NCBI RefSeq assembly: GCF_024198175.1
Contig: NZ_JAJVKV010000001.1
Span: 248,001 to 312,000, forward strand
DNA: 64,000 nt
Reading direction: 5' to 3'
Source: Pyxidicoccus xibeiensis
GTDB lineage: Bacteria > Myxococcota > Myxococcia > Myxococcales > Myxococcaceae
Positions 26,301 through 32,478 of this stretch are shown here, in pieces; positions within the stretch are counted from its first letter, which is position 1, and the number at the start of each line of letters is the position of its first letter. The notes under the pieces were generated by a model. It was not told the DNA's origin, ran no database searches, and was given only the letters and a program-made list of their open reading frames with translations. Made by a program: the position numbers and the translations under genes.

Positions 26301-26594
26301 CCGCCGCCGCTGAAGGCCACGGTGTCGGTGCCGGCCAGCACGTACAAGCGCAATGCGCTGGTGCCACTGACGACCACGGTGATGCGGGGCACGCTGTCTG
26401 CCCAGGCCAGCGTGCGCTTCACGGTCACCCGGCCGGATGGGCTCGCCGAGACGCGCACCGTGGCCACGGACTCCATGGGCAAGGCGGCGTGGAGCTACAC
26501 CGCGCGCGTGCGGGGCACCCACCAGGTCACCGCCACGGCGACGGCGGGCACGGAGACGGCCACCAGCAACACGGTGGGCTTCTCGGTGCTCTGA
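23385..26594 (+). CDS. Lipoprotein metalloprotease (M11/gametolysin-like) with four NEW3-type Ig repeats
   Basis: 1069 residues. Lipoprotein signal LLVLAVAVAAGC, a propeptide-like 200 residues, then a metzincin zinc site HEGGHNLTLHH at 346-356 (H-E-x-x-H-x-x-x-x-x-H) and the downstream Met-turn region FSTMGDWNLGHYSAPHK, in the pattern of peptidase M11. From about 530 four repeats of roughly 105 residues each begin with P-C (VPCVSASPTVAF; APCARQPIQVYF; NPCVRAVPTFTA; IACLPRVPTVAF) and resemble NEW3/CARDB domains; a last Ig-like domain closes the protein. Likely a secreted or surface protease used on prey or matrix. GGGAGAAGGT precedes the start. Confidence 0.85.
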   Translation: MLRTLLVLAVAVAAGCVTQEEPAPTAPAPTPTDSRVHTRPDAAPLKEKVSQLNTRLRRGEARHVTPLLAERASALAALMDVDAGAALALALPDAVRGSLARKHPGAATHLEERGTFEGELEAIVVDSPGRTEVRTDYFVRVKGERLQVRFADEASRELRSGLHVRVRGLKLGARVAAEDAEVVPVTSALSATSACSSTGDQRTIVILATFPFQPQTLTQEQVREVFFSTTQRSLTRFWSEASQGRTTASGDVVGWYTLDRAYSCNETDAMRTAALAAANADVDFRQYDRIFIVHPEATGTNCYYGGLGTLACNTQPTPDGTITASTSWLRAEYMAPNDMGVELVTHEGGHNLTLHHANTRDFGAEPLGPVGAAGTRIEYGDVFSTMGDWNLGHYSAPHKVRLGWLEPAALATVDGTDGTFTLSPISGPLGSGLQALKVRRGFHGDGWLWVEARRPVGDYDVTLPEQVFGGAVIHYEDASTGTATHLLDFTPETASWRDPAFLPGSTWTDPYTNVRLTVDASTAAGVTVSVQYAPVPCVSASPTVAFDTWYDYSTPGGQVESGVTVTNNDTVGCAASTFDLATSLPSGWPTSNLPASITLAPGKQRFFYFTKHVPEGTPYATYTVDLTVTRGSESITVDDTLDVIAPCARQPIQVYFDRGSQVVTAGDTAAFGVTVINRDSRACGWGYFEPASTLPAGWTTEYDQFGFDVEAGGSFEFTMYKAVPADAQGTYAVDVQLLREGYEVEATATASVEVNPCVRAVPTFTALPATVDVQPGGSVTYTLTLTNHDAATCGASTYDLVVETEPWGGVLSTPALTVEPGATATATLTVTAPVNAGAGSRFFELSVLRGGVYVHGAELEARIACLPRVPTVAFSPAVSTVEAGKPFTVTMTVGNADNRACDTGSFAVGATVPSGWTYAFSQSVLSLAPGASGTVSLTVTPPVTATAGRYTPSAVAAHAGLSTTGTFAVDVTPPPLKATVSVPASTYKRNALVPLTTTVMRGTLSAQASVRFTVTRPDGLAETRTVATDSMGKAAWSYTARVRGTHQVTATATAGTETATSNTVGFSVL

Positions 26595-26610
26595 TGCCCG
26601 CACGCGAGAC

Positions 26611-26733
26611 GCCGGGGATACGTGTCCCGGCGCCTTCGCTGTAGGCGCGGCGTCGAGGATACGTGTCCCGGCGCCTTCGCCGTAGCCGCGGCGTCGGGAC
26701 ACGTGCCCGGCACCTTCACCGTAGGCGCGGCGT
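26611..26733. repeat. Three tandem imperfect repeats of about 41 bases
   Basis: Units begin near 26611, 26650 and 26691 and share the core cGTGTCCCGGCGCCTTCGC followed by GTAGGCGCGGCG; the same core starts at 26622 and 26663 (41 bases apart) and, altered, at 26703. They fill the gap between the metalloprotease stop and the convergent DUF4180 gene. Each unit contains short complementary segments (CGCGGCG/CGCCGCG-like), so the array could fold and act as a terminator. No coding role is evident. Confidence 0.7.
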
Positions 26734-27134
26734 CAGCGCTGCGGTACCGGCGCGCGGGTTCGCTCACTCTCGGAGCGCCCCCCGGTCAGGCGCGCCGCGA
26801 GCGCCTCGCGGTCTTCGAGGAACCAGAGGTGGCTGCCCCGGTTGGACTCGTAGACGAAGCTCCGGAGCGCCTTGCTGCTCTCCACATGGGCGGAGATGTC
26901 CCCCAGGATGGCGAGGCGGATGCGGTAGTTGACGAACTTCTGGACGAGCTCGCCAGCCAGGCCCGAGGCGAGCTTGAAGAACGTCTCCCCGAGGCGCTCG
27001 ACGGGGATGGCGAGCAACTCTGCCCGATGCTCGAAGGCCAGGCTGATGAGGTCGGTGGGGTGCTCGACGCGCGGTCCCTCCGCCGGCAGCTCGAGGACGC
27101 GGATACCGCCGAGTTCCTGGGTGTGGAAGGTCAT
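26733..27134 (-). CDS. DUF4180 protein
   Basis: 133 residues matching DUF4180: TQELGGIRVLELPAEGP, then PTDLISLAFEHRAELLAIPV, and SKALRSFVYESNRGSHLWFL. The biochemical function of DUF4180 is unknown; members are small cytoplasmic proteins often beside a DNA-binding regulator. The start overlaps the stop of the HTH gene (ATGA at 27131-27134), so it is translationally coupled to the regulator. Either the regulator controls a response that DUF4180 carries out, or the two bind each other. Confidence 0.78.
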   Translation of the reverse strand: MTFHTQELGGIRVLELPAEGPRVEHPTDLISLAFEHRAELLAIPVERLGETFFKLASGLAGELVQKFVNYRIRLAILGDISAHVESSKALRSFVYESNRGSHLWFLEDREALAARLTGGRSESERTRAPVPQR

Positions 27135-27562
27135 GAGGCTCCTTCAAGGTAGGTGTTGACGAGCTGGAGCAGCCGCGTGGTGTCGGCGAGCGGGCCGGTC
27201 AGGATGAGCTTCAAGCGCGCGCGCTCCGGGCTGTAGAGGGTGTCGACACGCAGGGGGCCCTCACCGGGGTCGCGCCCGTTGGCGGCGGCAACCACGCCGT
27301 TGGCGATGCGCATGGCAGCCTCGGGAGCGATGGCGTCGATCTCCACGATGCTGGAGACCTCCACGTGGCGGTGGCGACGCACGGGCTCGGGCGCGGAGAG
27401 GGGGTGGCCGGTGAGGGCCTCGATGGCCTCGCGGGCAATCCGGTACTGCTTGCCGATGCGCGTGGCCTTCAGCCGGCCATCACGGACGTAGGCGCGGACC
27501 GTGCGGACATGCAGGTCCAGAAGGTCCGCGACCTGCTCGGCGGTATAGAAGTCCTGGGACAC
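27131..27562 (-). CDS. Excisionase-type helix-turn-helix regulator
   Basis: 143 residues. The N-terminal HTH_17/MerR-like motif is clear: FYTAEQVADLLDLHVRTVRA with YVRDGRLKATRIGKQYRI as the wing. The C-terminal half (about 65-143) is an alpha/beta domain I do not recognise (VEVSSIVEIDAIAPEAAMRI; RLKLILTGPLADTTRLL), which could sense a ligand. The start is GTG at 27562, just behind GGAG. Two direct heptamer repeats 12-28 bases upstream are candidate binding sites for the protein itself. First gene of a pair with DUF4180. Confidence 0.8.
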   Translation of the reverse strand: MSQDFYTAEQVADLLDLHVRTVRAYVRDGRLKATRIGKQYRIAREAIEALTGHPLSAPEPVRRHRHVEVSSIVEIDAIAPEAAMRIANGVVAAANGRDPGEGPLRVDTLYSPERARLKLILTGPLADTTRLLQLVNTYLEGAS

Positions 27563-27573
27563 GCTCCAAAAAA

Positions 27574-27590
27574 TACCCTAAACTACCCTA
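27574..27590 (-). promoter_or_regulatory. Candidate operator: TAGGGTA direct repeat with 10-base period
   Basis: On the coding strand of the HTH gene the heptamer TAGGGTA occurs twice (27584-27590 and 27574-27580), exactly one helical turn apart, 12-28 bases before the GTG start in an unusually A/T-rich stretch. Direct repeats at this spacing are typical for excisionase/MerR-like binding. Autoregulation is an inference. Confidence 0.5.
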
Positions 27591-27660
27591 TCAATCCACA
27601 ATGTTCTCACAAACAGGGAAGAATAGGTCGCTTTTGGGCAATCGACCTGAGCGCGTCCTC

Positions 27661-28434
27661 TCACGTAGAGGGAAGGTCCAGCACGGGGAGTCGCGTGGGC
27701 TTGCGGTGCTGCCGATGGTCGTAGAAGCACTCGGGCCCGAGCACCGTGATGAGCCGCTCCTCGGCGGCATCACCCTCGGGCGTCATTGCCTGGGTGGGTA
27801 GCGCGTAGGGCTGCACCAGGACGATCCCATTGCCCAGCTCCTGCCGGGAGCCTGGAGGCAGCGACAGGAGCCGGTCTCCGAACATGCGCACGAACGGAGG
27901 GCCAAAGAAGTTGCGCCACATGAGGCCGGTCAGTCCTTCGCTGGGGTCTCGCACGGTGAAGGTCTGCTCGGTGCCGAAGCCATCGGCCGAGGGAATGAAC
28001 CGCTCCTTCTTCCGATTGAGGTCGTCGCTCAGTCCCGCCTGCGCCAGGGAAGAGCCCACCATTCGCATGACCTCCACCACTTGATTCAAGTGGTCATCCA
28101 GCCATCCCGACATGTCCGAATCGTCGACGGTGACGGCCCAGCTGATTTTTCCAACGAATGGGTATGCCGTTCTCCTGGAGGAGGAGATCATCAGAAAGTC
28201 TTCCCCCCTGCGGTCAGCAATGCCGATGGTGCAACGCCTGTCAAAGTCGGCAAGAAGGGCGTTGTCGTCGATATGGCCTGCCCCGTCCCCTACGAACGGA
28301 CCGAAGTATTCATCCCGTGCAGGCTGGAACCAGCGATAGCTCCTGAACGCGAGATGAACGATTTCGCGCACATGCGCTCTGGACGGAGCGCCTGGAGGCA
28401 GATGAATGTTCGTTGAAACGTGAAGTGACGTCAT
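27661..28434 (-). CDS. Presumed immunity protein for the upstream lipoprotein toxin
   Basis: 257 residues, soluble, family not recognised. Visible features: SLHVSTNIHLPPGAPSRAHV at the start, a central acidic stretch (AVTVDDSDMSGWLDDHLNQV) and LMWRNFFGPPFVRMFGDRLL. I place it as immunity from position only: it directly follows a toxin-like gene on the same strand. The ATG at 28434 is 8 bases after the toxin stop; a TTG at 28446 would overlap that stop by four bases and is a real alternative. The base composition (28.1-28.5 kb) is clearly less GC-rich than the neighbours, in line with transfer. Confidence 0.6.
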   Translation of the reverse strand: MTSLHVSTNIHLPPGAPSRAHVREIVHLAFRSYRWFQPARDEYFGPFVGDGAGHIDDNALLADFDRRCTIGIADRRGEDFLMISSSRRTAYPFVGKISWAVTVDDSDMSGWLDDHLNQVVEVMRMVGSSLAQAGLSDDLNRKKERFIPSADGFGTEQTFTVRDPSEGLTGLMWRNFFGPPFVRMFGDRLLSLPPGSRQELGNGIVLVQPYALPTQAMTPEGDAAEERLITVLGPECFYDHRQHRKPTRLPVLDLPST

Positions 28435-28442
28435 TTCAAGAC

Positions 28443-30170
28443 TCAAGGATACAACCGTACGGTCGCGTTTCCCGTGTCGACGAGTTCTTTGAGTTGGTTA
28501 CGCAATTCCTTGGAAAGCACCGTCTGCCCTTGCTGGTGGCGAGCTGAGCGGAAGAAGACCTCAAGATGACCACCGTACTCCTGCACGTACTCAATCATCG
28601 CCTTGAGGTTACCCGTGAACGCCATCTCCGCGCGGGCCTTCACCTCGATGAAGCGGTAGGGCCTGCCCCACACCAGTTCCTCGGGATTACCCACCACCGA
28701 GTCCGGGACGAAGCCAGGATCCCTGCTTCCTGGAGGTGGCAACATCATGGCGGTATTCTTCACGTATCCACGTGACTGGAGTACCTGCGCCTCGAACTCG
28801 CCACCCCGGCCCTTGTTCTCCAGCACCGTGCGGTACATCCGCTGCCACGTCGAGTCCGGCTCAAAGACGAAGCGTGGATACTTGCCCGGATGGCGGAACT
28901 GGTAGTCCACCCACGCCTGCGACAGATGCTCGGGACTGCCTGGCACCAGCCTCACGCCCTCCGCCGTCGCGCGGGAGCCCAGGAGCGGCACGCGTGCTCC
29001 GGCCCTCACCGCTTCAGCCACCTCCGCCAGCGGCCCCTGCAGCCGCTGCGTCAGCGCGTGCAGCCACCGCAGCTCCTCGGGCGGAACCTTCTCGCCCTTC
29101 CCGGCCCTGCGCAGCAGCCGGTGCACCCGCTCTGCCTCCCCTGGCGCAAGGTGCTGCACCACCCGCTGCAGCACCTGCACCTCTCGCAGCCCGCGCCCGG
29201 TGAGCAGCGCCGCGCGCGACGTGTCCAGCGTGGCCGACAGCGCGCTGCCCGACACCACCGGCAGCAGTACCGCCACCGAGCACAGCAGCCGGTCCTCCGC
29301 GCTCAACTCGCGTCCCAGGACGCTGAGGCCCGCCACCGCCCCCACCGCGTCCGCAGACTCGCCCGCCACCGGGAGGAGCCCCACCGCCACTTCCAGCAGC
29401 AGCTCCTCGACGGGCACCGCTTCTTCGTAGGCGGGCACCCACTCCAACTGGGGAGCCGACGCGTTCCCCAGCTCCAGCGCGGTGGCCAGCGTGCTGCGCC
29501 TGGCCAGCAGGTACACCGCCACTTCCTGGGGGCTCTTGCGCGGGAAGTCCGGGTCCTGCGTGTGCGAGTACGCCCAGGCCAGCACAGCAGAGGTGAGTGC
29601 GTCCTGTGCCCCCTCGTACAGCGGACTCTCCGTCACCAGCCACTCACGCCCGGCCTTGCGGAAGTGACGCGAGGCCAGCAGCCGGCTGCGCGCCTCGGCC
29701 CACCGCCAGTACTCCTCCAGCTTCGCGTCCACGGCCCCGTCGCGCGCCTGGGCCTCACGGCTCCGCTGCACCCGCTCCACCTTGAAGCGCAGGTACACCT
29801 CCAGCGGCTCCTCGCGCGCAAGCTGCTCCTCGCCCCGGCCATGCAGCCACGCCAACAACTCCAGCAGGGCCGCTTCCCCGGCACGTCTCTCCGCTTCGGG
29901 CACCTGGGGCCGGCGCAGCGCCACCTGCTTCTCACGCACGAAGGCCATGAAGCGGCTCAGCTCGGCGCCGCCCAGGGTTCCGCCGCCGCTGCCGTCCTCT
30001 TCCAGCTCCGGCCGGGGAAACGCGGGAGGCGACGCGGAGCGGTAGCGCAGCGGAGCACTCTCCAGCCATTGCTCCAGCCTCTGCCCACCCCAGCCCTGGC
30101 ACCCGGACAGCACCCACACCATCCACAGCACGCCCAGCCCGCGCGAACTCCGGCCACGCCAGTCCCGCAT
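28443..30170 (-). CDS. Large lipoprotein toxin with C-terminal PD-(D/E)xK-like nuclease domain
   Basis: 575 residues. Lipoprotein signal LGVLWMVWVLSGC, then a long helical middle including a hydrophobic segment (VAVGLLPVAGESADAVGAVA) like the membrane-active pre-toxin region of polymorphic toxins. The C-terminus (about 460-575) carries D490 in GFVPDSVVG and E509-x-K511 in YRFIEVKARAEM, the spacing of a restriction-endonuclease-like toxin, followed by a helix with EYVQEYGGHLEVFF. With the immunity-like gene behind it this looks like a SitA-type lipoprotein effector; catalysis is inferred. The ATG at 30170 has AGGAGG ahead, touching a perfect palindrome. Confidence 0.7.
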   Translation of the reverse strand: MRDWRGRSSRGLGVLWMVWVLSGCQGWGGQRLEQWLESAPLRYRSASPPAFPRPELEEDGSGGGTLGGAELSRFMAFVREKQVALRRPQVPEAERRAGEAALLELLAWLHGRGEEQLAREEPLEVYLRFKVERVQRSREAQARDGAVDAKLEEYWRWAEARSRLLASRHFRKAGREWLVTESPLYEGAQDALTSAVLAWAYSHTQDPDFPRKSPQEVAVYLLARRSTLATALELGNASAPQLEWVPAYEEAVPVEELLLEVAVGLLPVAGESADAVGAVAGLSVLGRELSAEDRLLCSVAVLLPVVSGSALSATLDTSRAALLTGRGLREVQVLQRVVQHLAPGEAERVHRLLRRAGKGEKVPPEELRWLHALTQRLQGPLAEVAEAVRAGARVPLLGSRATAEGVRLVPGSPEHLSQAWVDYQFRHPGKYPRFVFEPDSTWQRMYRTVLENKGRGGEFEAQVLQSRGYVKNTAMMLPPPGSRDPGFVPDSVVGNPEELVWGRPYRFIEVKARAEMAFTGNLKAMIEYVQEYGGHLEVFFRSARHQQGQTVLSKELRNQLKELVDTGNATVRLYP

Positions 30171-30180
30171 GGCGCACCTC

Positions 30181-30202
30181 CTGGTATTTCTAGAAATACC
30201 AG
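30181..30202. promoter_or_regulatory. Perfect 22-base palindrome at the toxin ribosome binding site
   Basis: Each arm is 11 bases (CTGGTATTTCT and its complement AGAAATACCAG) with no spacer. On the toxin strand the palindrome ends in ..CCAG and runs straight into GAGG of the Shine-Dalgarno, 11 bases before the ATG at 30170. It is A/T-rich in a GC-rich genome. It may be an operator for a dimeric repressor, or fold in the mRNA and hide the ribosome binding site. Confidence 0.7.
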
Positions 30203-30248
30203 AAGACACTGACGCCACGGGCCAGCCACGCCCCGACGCGTGTTCCCG

Positions 30249-31259
30249 CTACTTCTTCACGCCCGCCGTGCGCTCCAGCAGCGCACCCGCCCAGGTGAGC
30301 CCGCTGCCGACGACGCTCAGGACCACCGCGTCGCCCAGCGACGGGTCATCCCAGTGCTCGCTCAGCACGCCCGGCGCCCCCGCGGAGCCCGTGTTCCCAC
30401 GGACGTGCACGTTGTACCGGTGGCGCGCGTCCGGCACCTCGCAGCGGCGCTGCACGGACTCCAGCATGCGCAGGTTCGCCTGGTGTCCGATGAAGGTGAC
30501 GTCCCCCTGCCCCTTCGAGGGGTGCCGGGCCAGGTAGCGCGAGCGCAGGTCCTGGAACGTCTCCCCCGTGCGGCGGATGGCGAACTTCTGCACCTCGCCC
30601 CCCTGCTGGGTGAAGTGCCCCACCCTGGGGACCCGGACCTTGTCCGCGCCCGCCGGGTCTCCCGCGAGCAGCGTCTCCGTCACCTGCCAGCGCCCCGGGA
30701 TGCGCGGCGACAGCACCGCCGCCGAGGAGCCGTCTCCCCAGAGCACCGCGCTGGAGCGGTCCGTGTAGTCCACCACGCGCGTGGAGTTGTCCATGTTCAC
30801 CACCAGCACGTAGTCCGGCAGCCGCTCCGGCCGCATCCCCGTGAGGAAGTGCAGCTGCATGCAGAACGAGGAGCACGCACTCTGCAGGTCCACCGCGGGC
30901 GCGTCGACGCCCAGCAGCTGCGCCACCCGGTTGGACTCGGCTGGAATGCACTCGTCCGGGCTGCACCCGCCCGCGACCACCAGGCCGATGTCCGACGGCT
31001 TCAGCCCCGCGCGCTCCAGCGCCATCAGCGCCGCCCGCCGCCCCGTCTCCGCGTTGCTGTAGAGGGCCGCCTCCTGCGCCGCGCGCACGTCGCGGTTGCG
31101 CGTCTCGCGCAGGTAGTCCAGCGGCAGCACCGTGTGCCGCGTCCGGATGCCCACGCGCTCCAATATCCATGCGTCGTTCGTCTCGAGCCCCAGCTCCTCG
31201 AAGAAGGCATTGGTCAGGAGGTTGGGCGGATGGAAGTGACCGAGCGCGTGCAGGAACAT
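30249..31259 (-). CDS. 3-oxoacyl-ACP synthase III-like (KAS III/FabH superfamily) enzyme
   Basis: 336 residues. The catalytic triad of KAS III is visible: Cys129 in DLQSACSSFCMQL, His259 in FIGHQANLRML, and Asn289 in VHVRGNTGSAG. The loop VLWGDGSSAAVL is the usual late-core motif. KAS III enzymes condense acyl-CoA with malonyl-ACP; relatives make long-chain ketones, quinolones or polyketide starters. No other fatty-acid or polyketide gene is adjacent, so the product is open. The ATG at 31259 starts directly with the first strand. Divergent from the arginase-family gene. Confidence 0.85.
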   Translation of the reverse strand: MFLHALGHFHPPNLLTNAFFEELGLETNDAWILERVGIRTRHTVLPLDYLRETRNRDVRAAQEAALYSNAETGRRAALMALERAGLKPSDIGLVVAGGCSPDECIPAESNRVAQLLGVDAPAVDLQSACSSFCMQLHFLTGMRPERLPDYVLVVNMDNSTRVVDYTDRSSAVLWGDGSSAAVLSPRIPGRWQVTETLLAGDPAGADKVRVPRVGHFTQQGGEVQKFAIRRTGETFQDLRSRYLARHPSKGQGDVTFIGHQANLRMLESVQRRCEVPDARHRYNVHVRGNTGSAGAPGVLSEHWDDPSLGDAVVLSVVGSGLTWAGALLERTAGVKK

Positions 31260-31499
31260 GTGAACCCTCTAACTCCGTACCCTGGCAATTCTTTGTCAGC
31301 CTCGTGTCACGGTCCTGCCGCCAAGGAGGGCAGCCAGCCGTCCGCACGAGGCCTCCACGCCGCGAGACCGGGCTGCCGCGTCGCGGCAATGGCACTCGTC
31401 ACGGCAACGCAACGTGTTAACCCCGCCAGGGCCTGGTGGGCATACGCTGCCCGCCATCCAGGGATGAAAGTTGGAGTCACCCGCGCAAGGAATGTGAAC

Positions 31500-32357
31500 A
31501 TGACCTCCACGACACGGGATGGGTCGCTCGGTCTCTTCTTCCCCCAGTGGCAGGGAGCCGGAGAGGTCCCCGCGCTGGAGACGGGAGCGCGGCGGCTGCG
31601 CGCCCGGCTCGACGGCACGGGCCCCTGGCTGGAGGTGGAGGTTCCCTCCCTGCACCCCCTGCGCCGGGAGGACGGACTGTGGGGACGGGGCGAGCTGCTC
31701 GGCCAGCTCGGCGCGGCCCGGCGGCTGCTGGAGACGGCACGTCCCGCGCGCGTGCTCACGATTGGAGGTGACTGCGGCGTGGAGGTGGCGCCCGTCACCT
31801 ACCTCAACGCCCGGCTCGGCGGGGACCTGGCCGTGGTGTGGTTCGACGCGCACGCGGACCTGAACACGCCTGACAGCTCGCCCAGCGGCATGTTCCACGG
31901 CATGCCGCTGCGCGTGCTGCTGGGCGAGGGAGACGCCGCCTTCGTCGAGGGCGCAAGGCCCCACCTGCAACCCCGGCAGGTCTTCCTCGCGGGCGTGCGC
32001 GAGCTGGACCCGCCCGAGGCCGACTTCATCCGCGCGCACGCGCTGCGCCGCTTCACGCCCGCGGAGCTGGTGTCTCGCCCGGAGGCCCTGGCGCAGGCCC
32101 TGCGCGAAGAGGGCTTCCACCATGTCTACGTCCACATGGACCTGGACGTCACCGACCCGGGTGAGCTGCCGGACGTGGCCTGCCCGACGCCCCACGGGCT
32201 CGCGCTGGCCACGCTCGTCTCCCAGGTCCGCGCCCTGCGCGAGACGCTCACCCTGGTCGGCGCGAGCATCGTCGAGTACGCGCCAGCGGAGGCGGGAGCC
32301 TCGCGCGAAGCCGTGCTCGACGGACTCGTCGACGAGGTGCGCACCCTGCTGGGCTGA
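31500..32357 (+). CDS. Arginase/agmatinase-family protein with one altered metal ligand
   Basis: 285 residues. The ureohydrolase core is clear: VVWFDAHADLNTP (D-x-H-x-D), MFHGMPLRVLLG, and YVHMDLDVTDPGELPDVACP (D-x-D-x-x-D-P). The first metal-ligand motif, usually G-G-D-H-S, reads TIGGDCGVEVAP, so the His is Cys. Arginase-type enzymes hydrolyse guanidino compounds to urea; the change makes activity and metal use uncertain. The ATG at 31500 follows AAGGAA; an ATG at 31464 is possible. UreD, a urease maturation gene, lies at the right edge 31 kb away, too far for a link. Confidence 0.78.
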   Translation: MTSTTRDGSLGLFFPQWQGAGEVPALETGARRLRARLDGTGPWLEVEVPSLHPLRREDGLWGRGELLGQLGAARRLLETARPARVLTIGGDCGVEVAPVTYLNARLGGDLAVVWFDAHADLNTPDSSPSGMFHGMPLRVLLGEGDAAFVEGARPHLQPRQVFLAGVRELDPPEADFIRAHALRRFTPAELVSRPEALAQALREEGFHHVYVHMDLDVTDPGELPDVACPTPHGLALATLVSQVRALRETLTLVGASIVEYAPAEAGASREAVLDGLVDEVRTLLG

Positions 32358-32478
32358 GCGTGGGTGTACGGGAAACCCGCATGAAGTCGACCAGTAGATA
32401 GAAAGCACCTTCCGTCTGGACTCCAGCCGATTCCCACGCGGCGGGTAGCGCGGCCACGGCGCGTTGTAGAGTGCGGCC

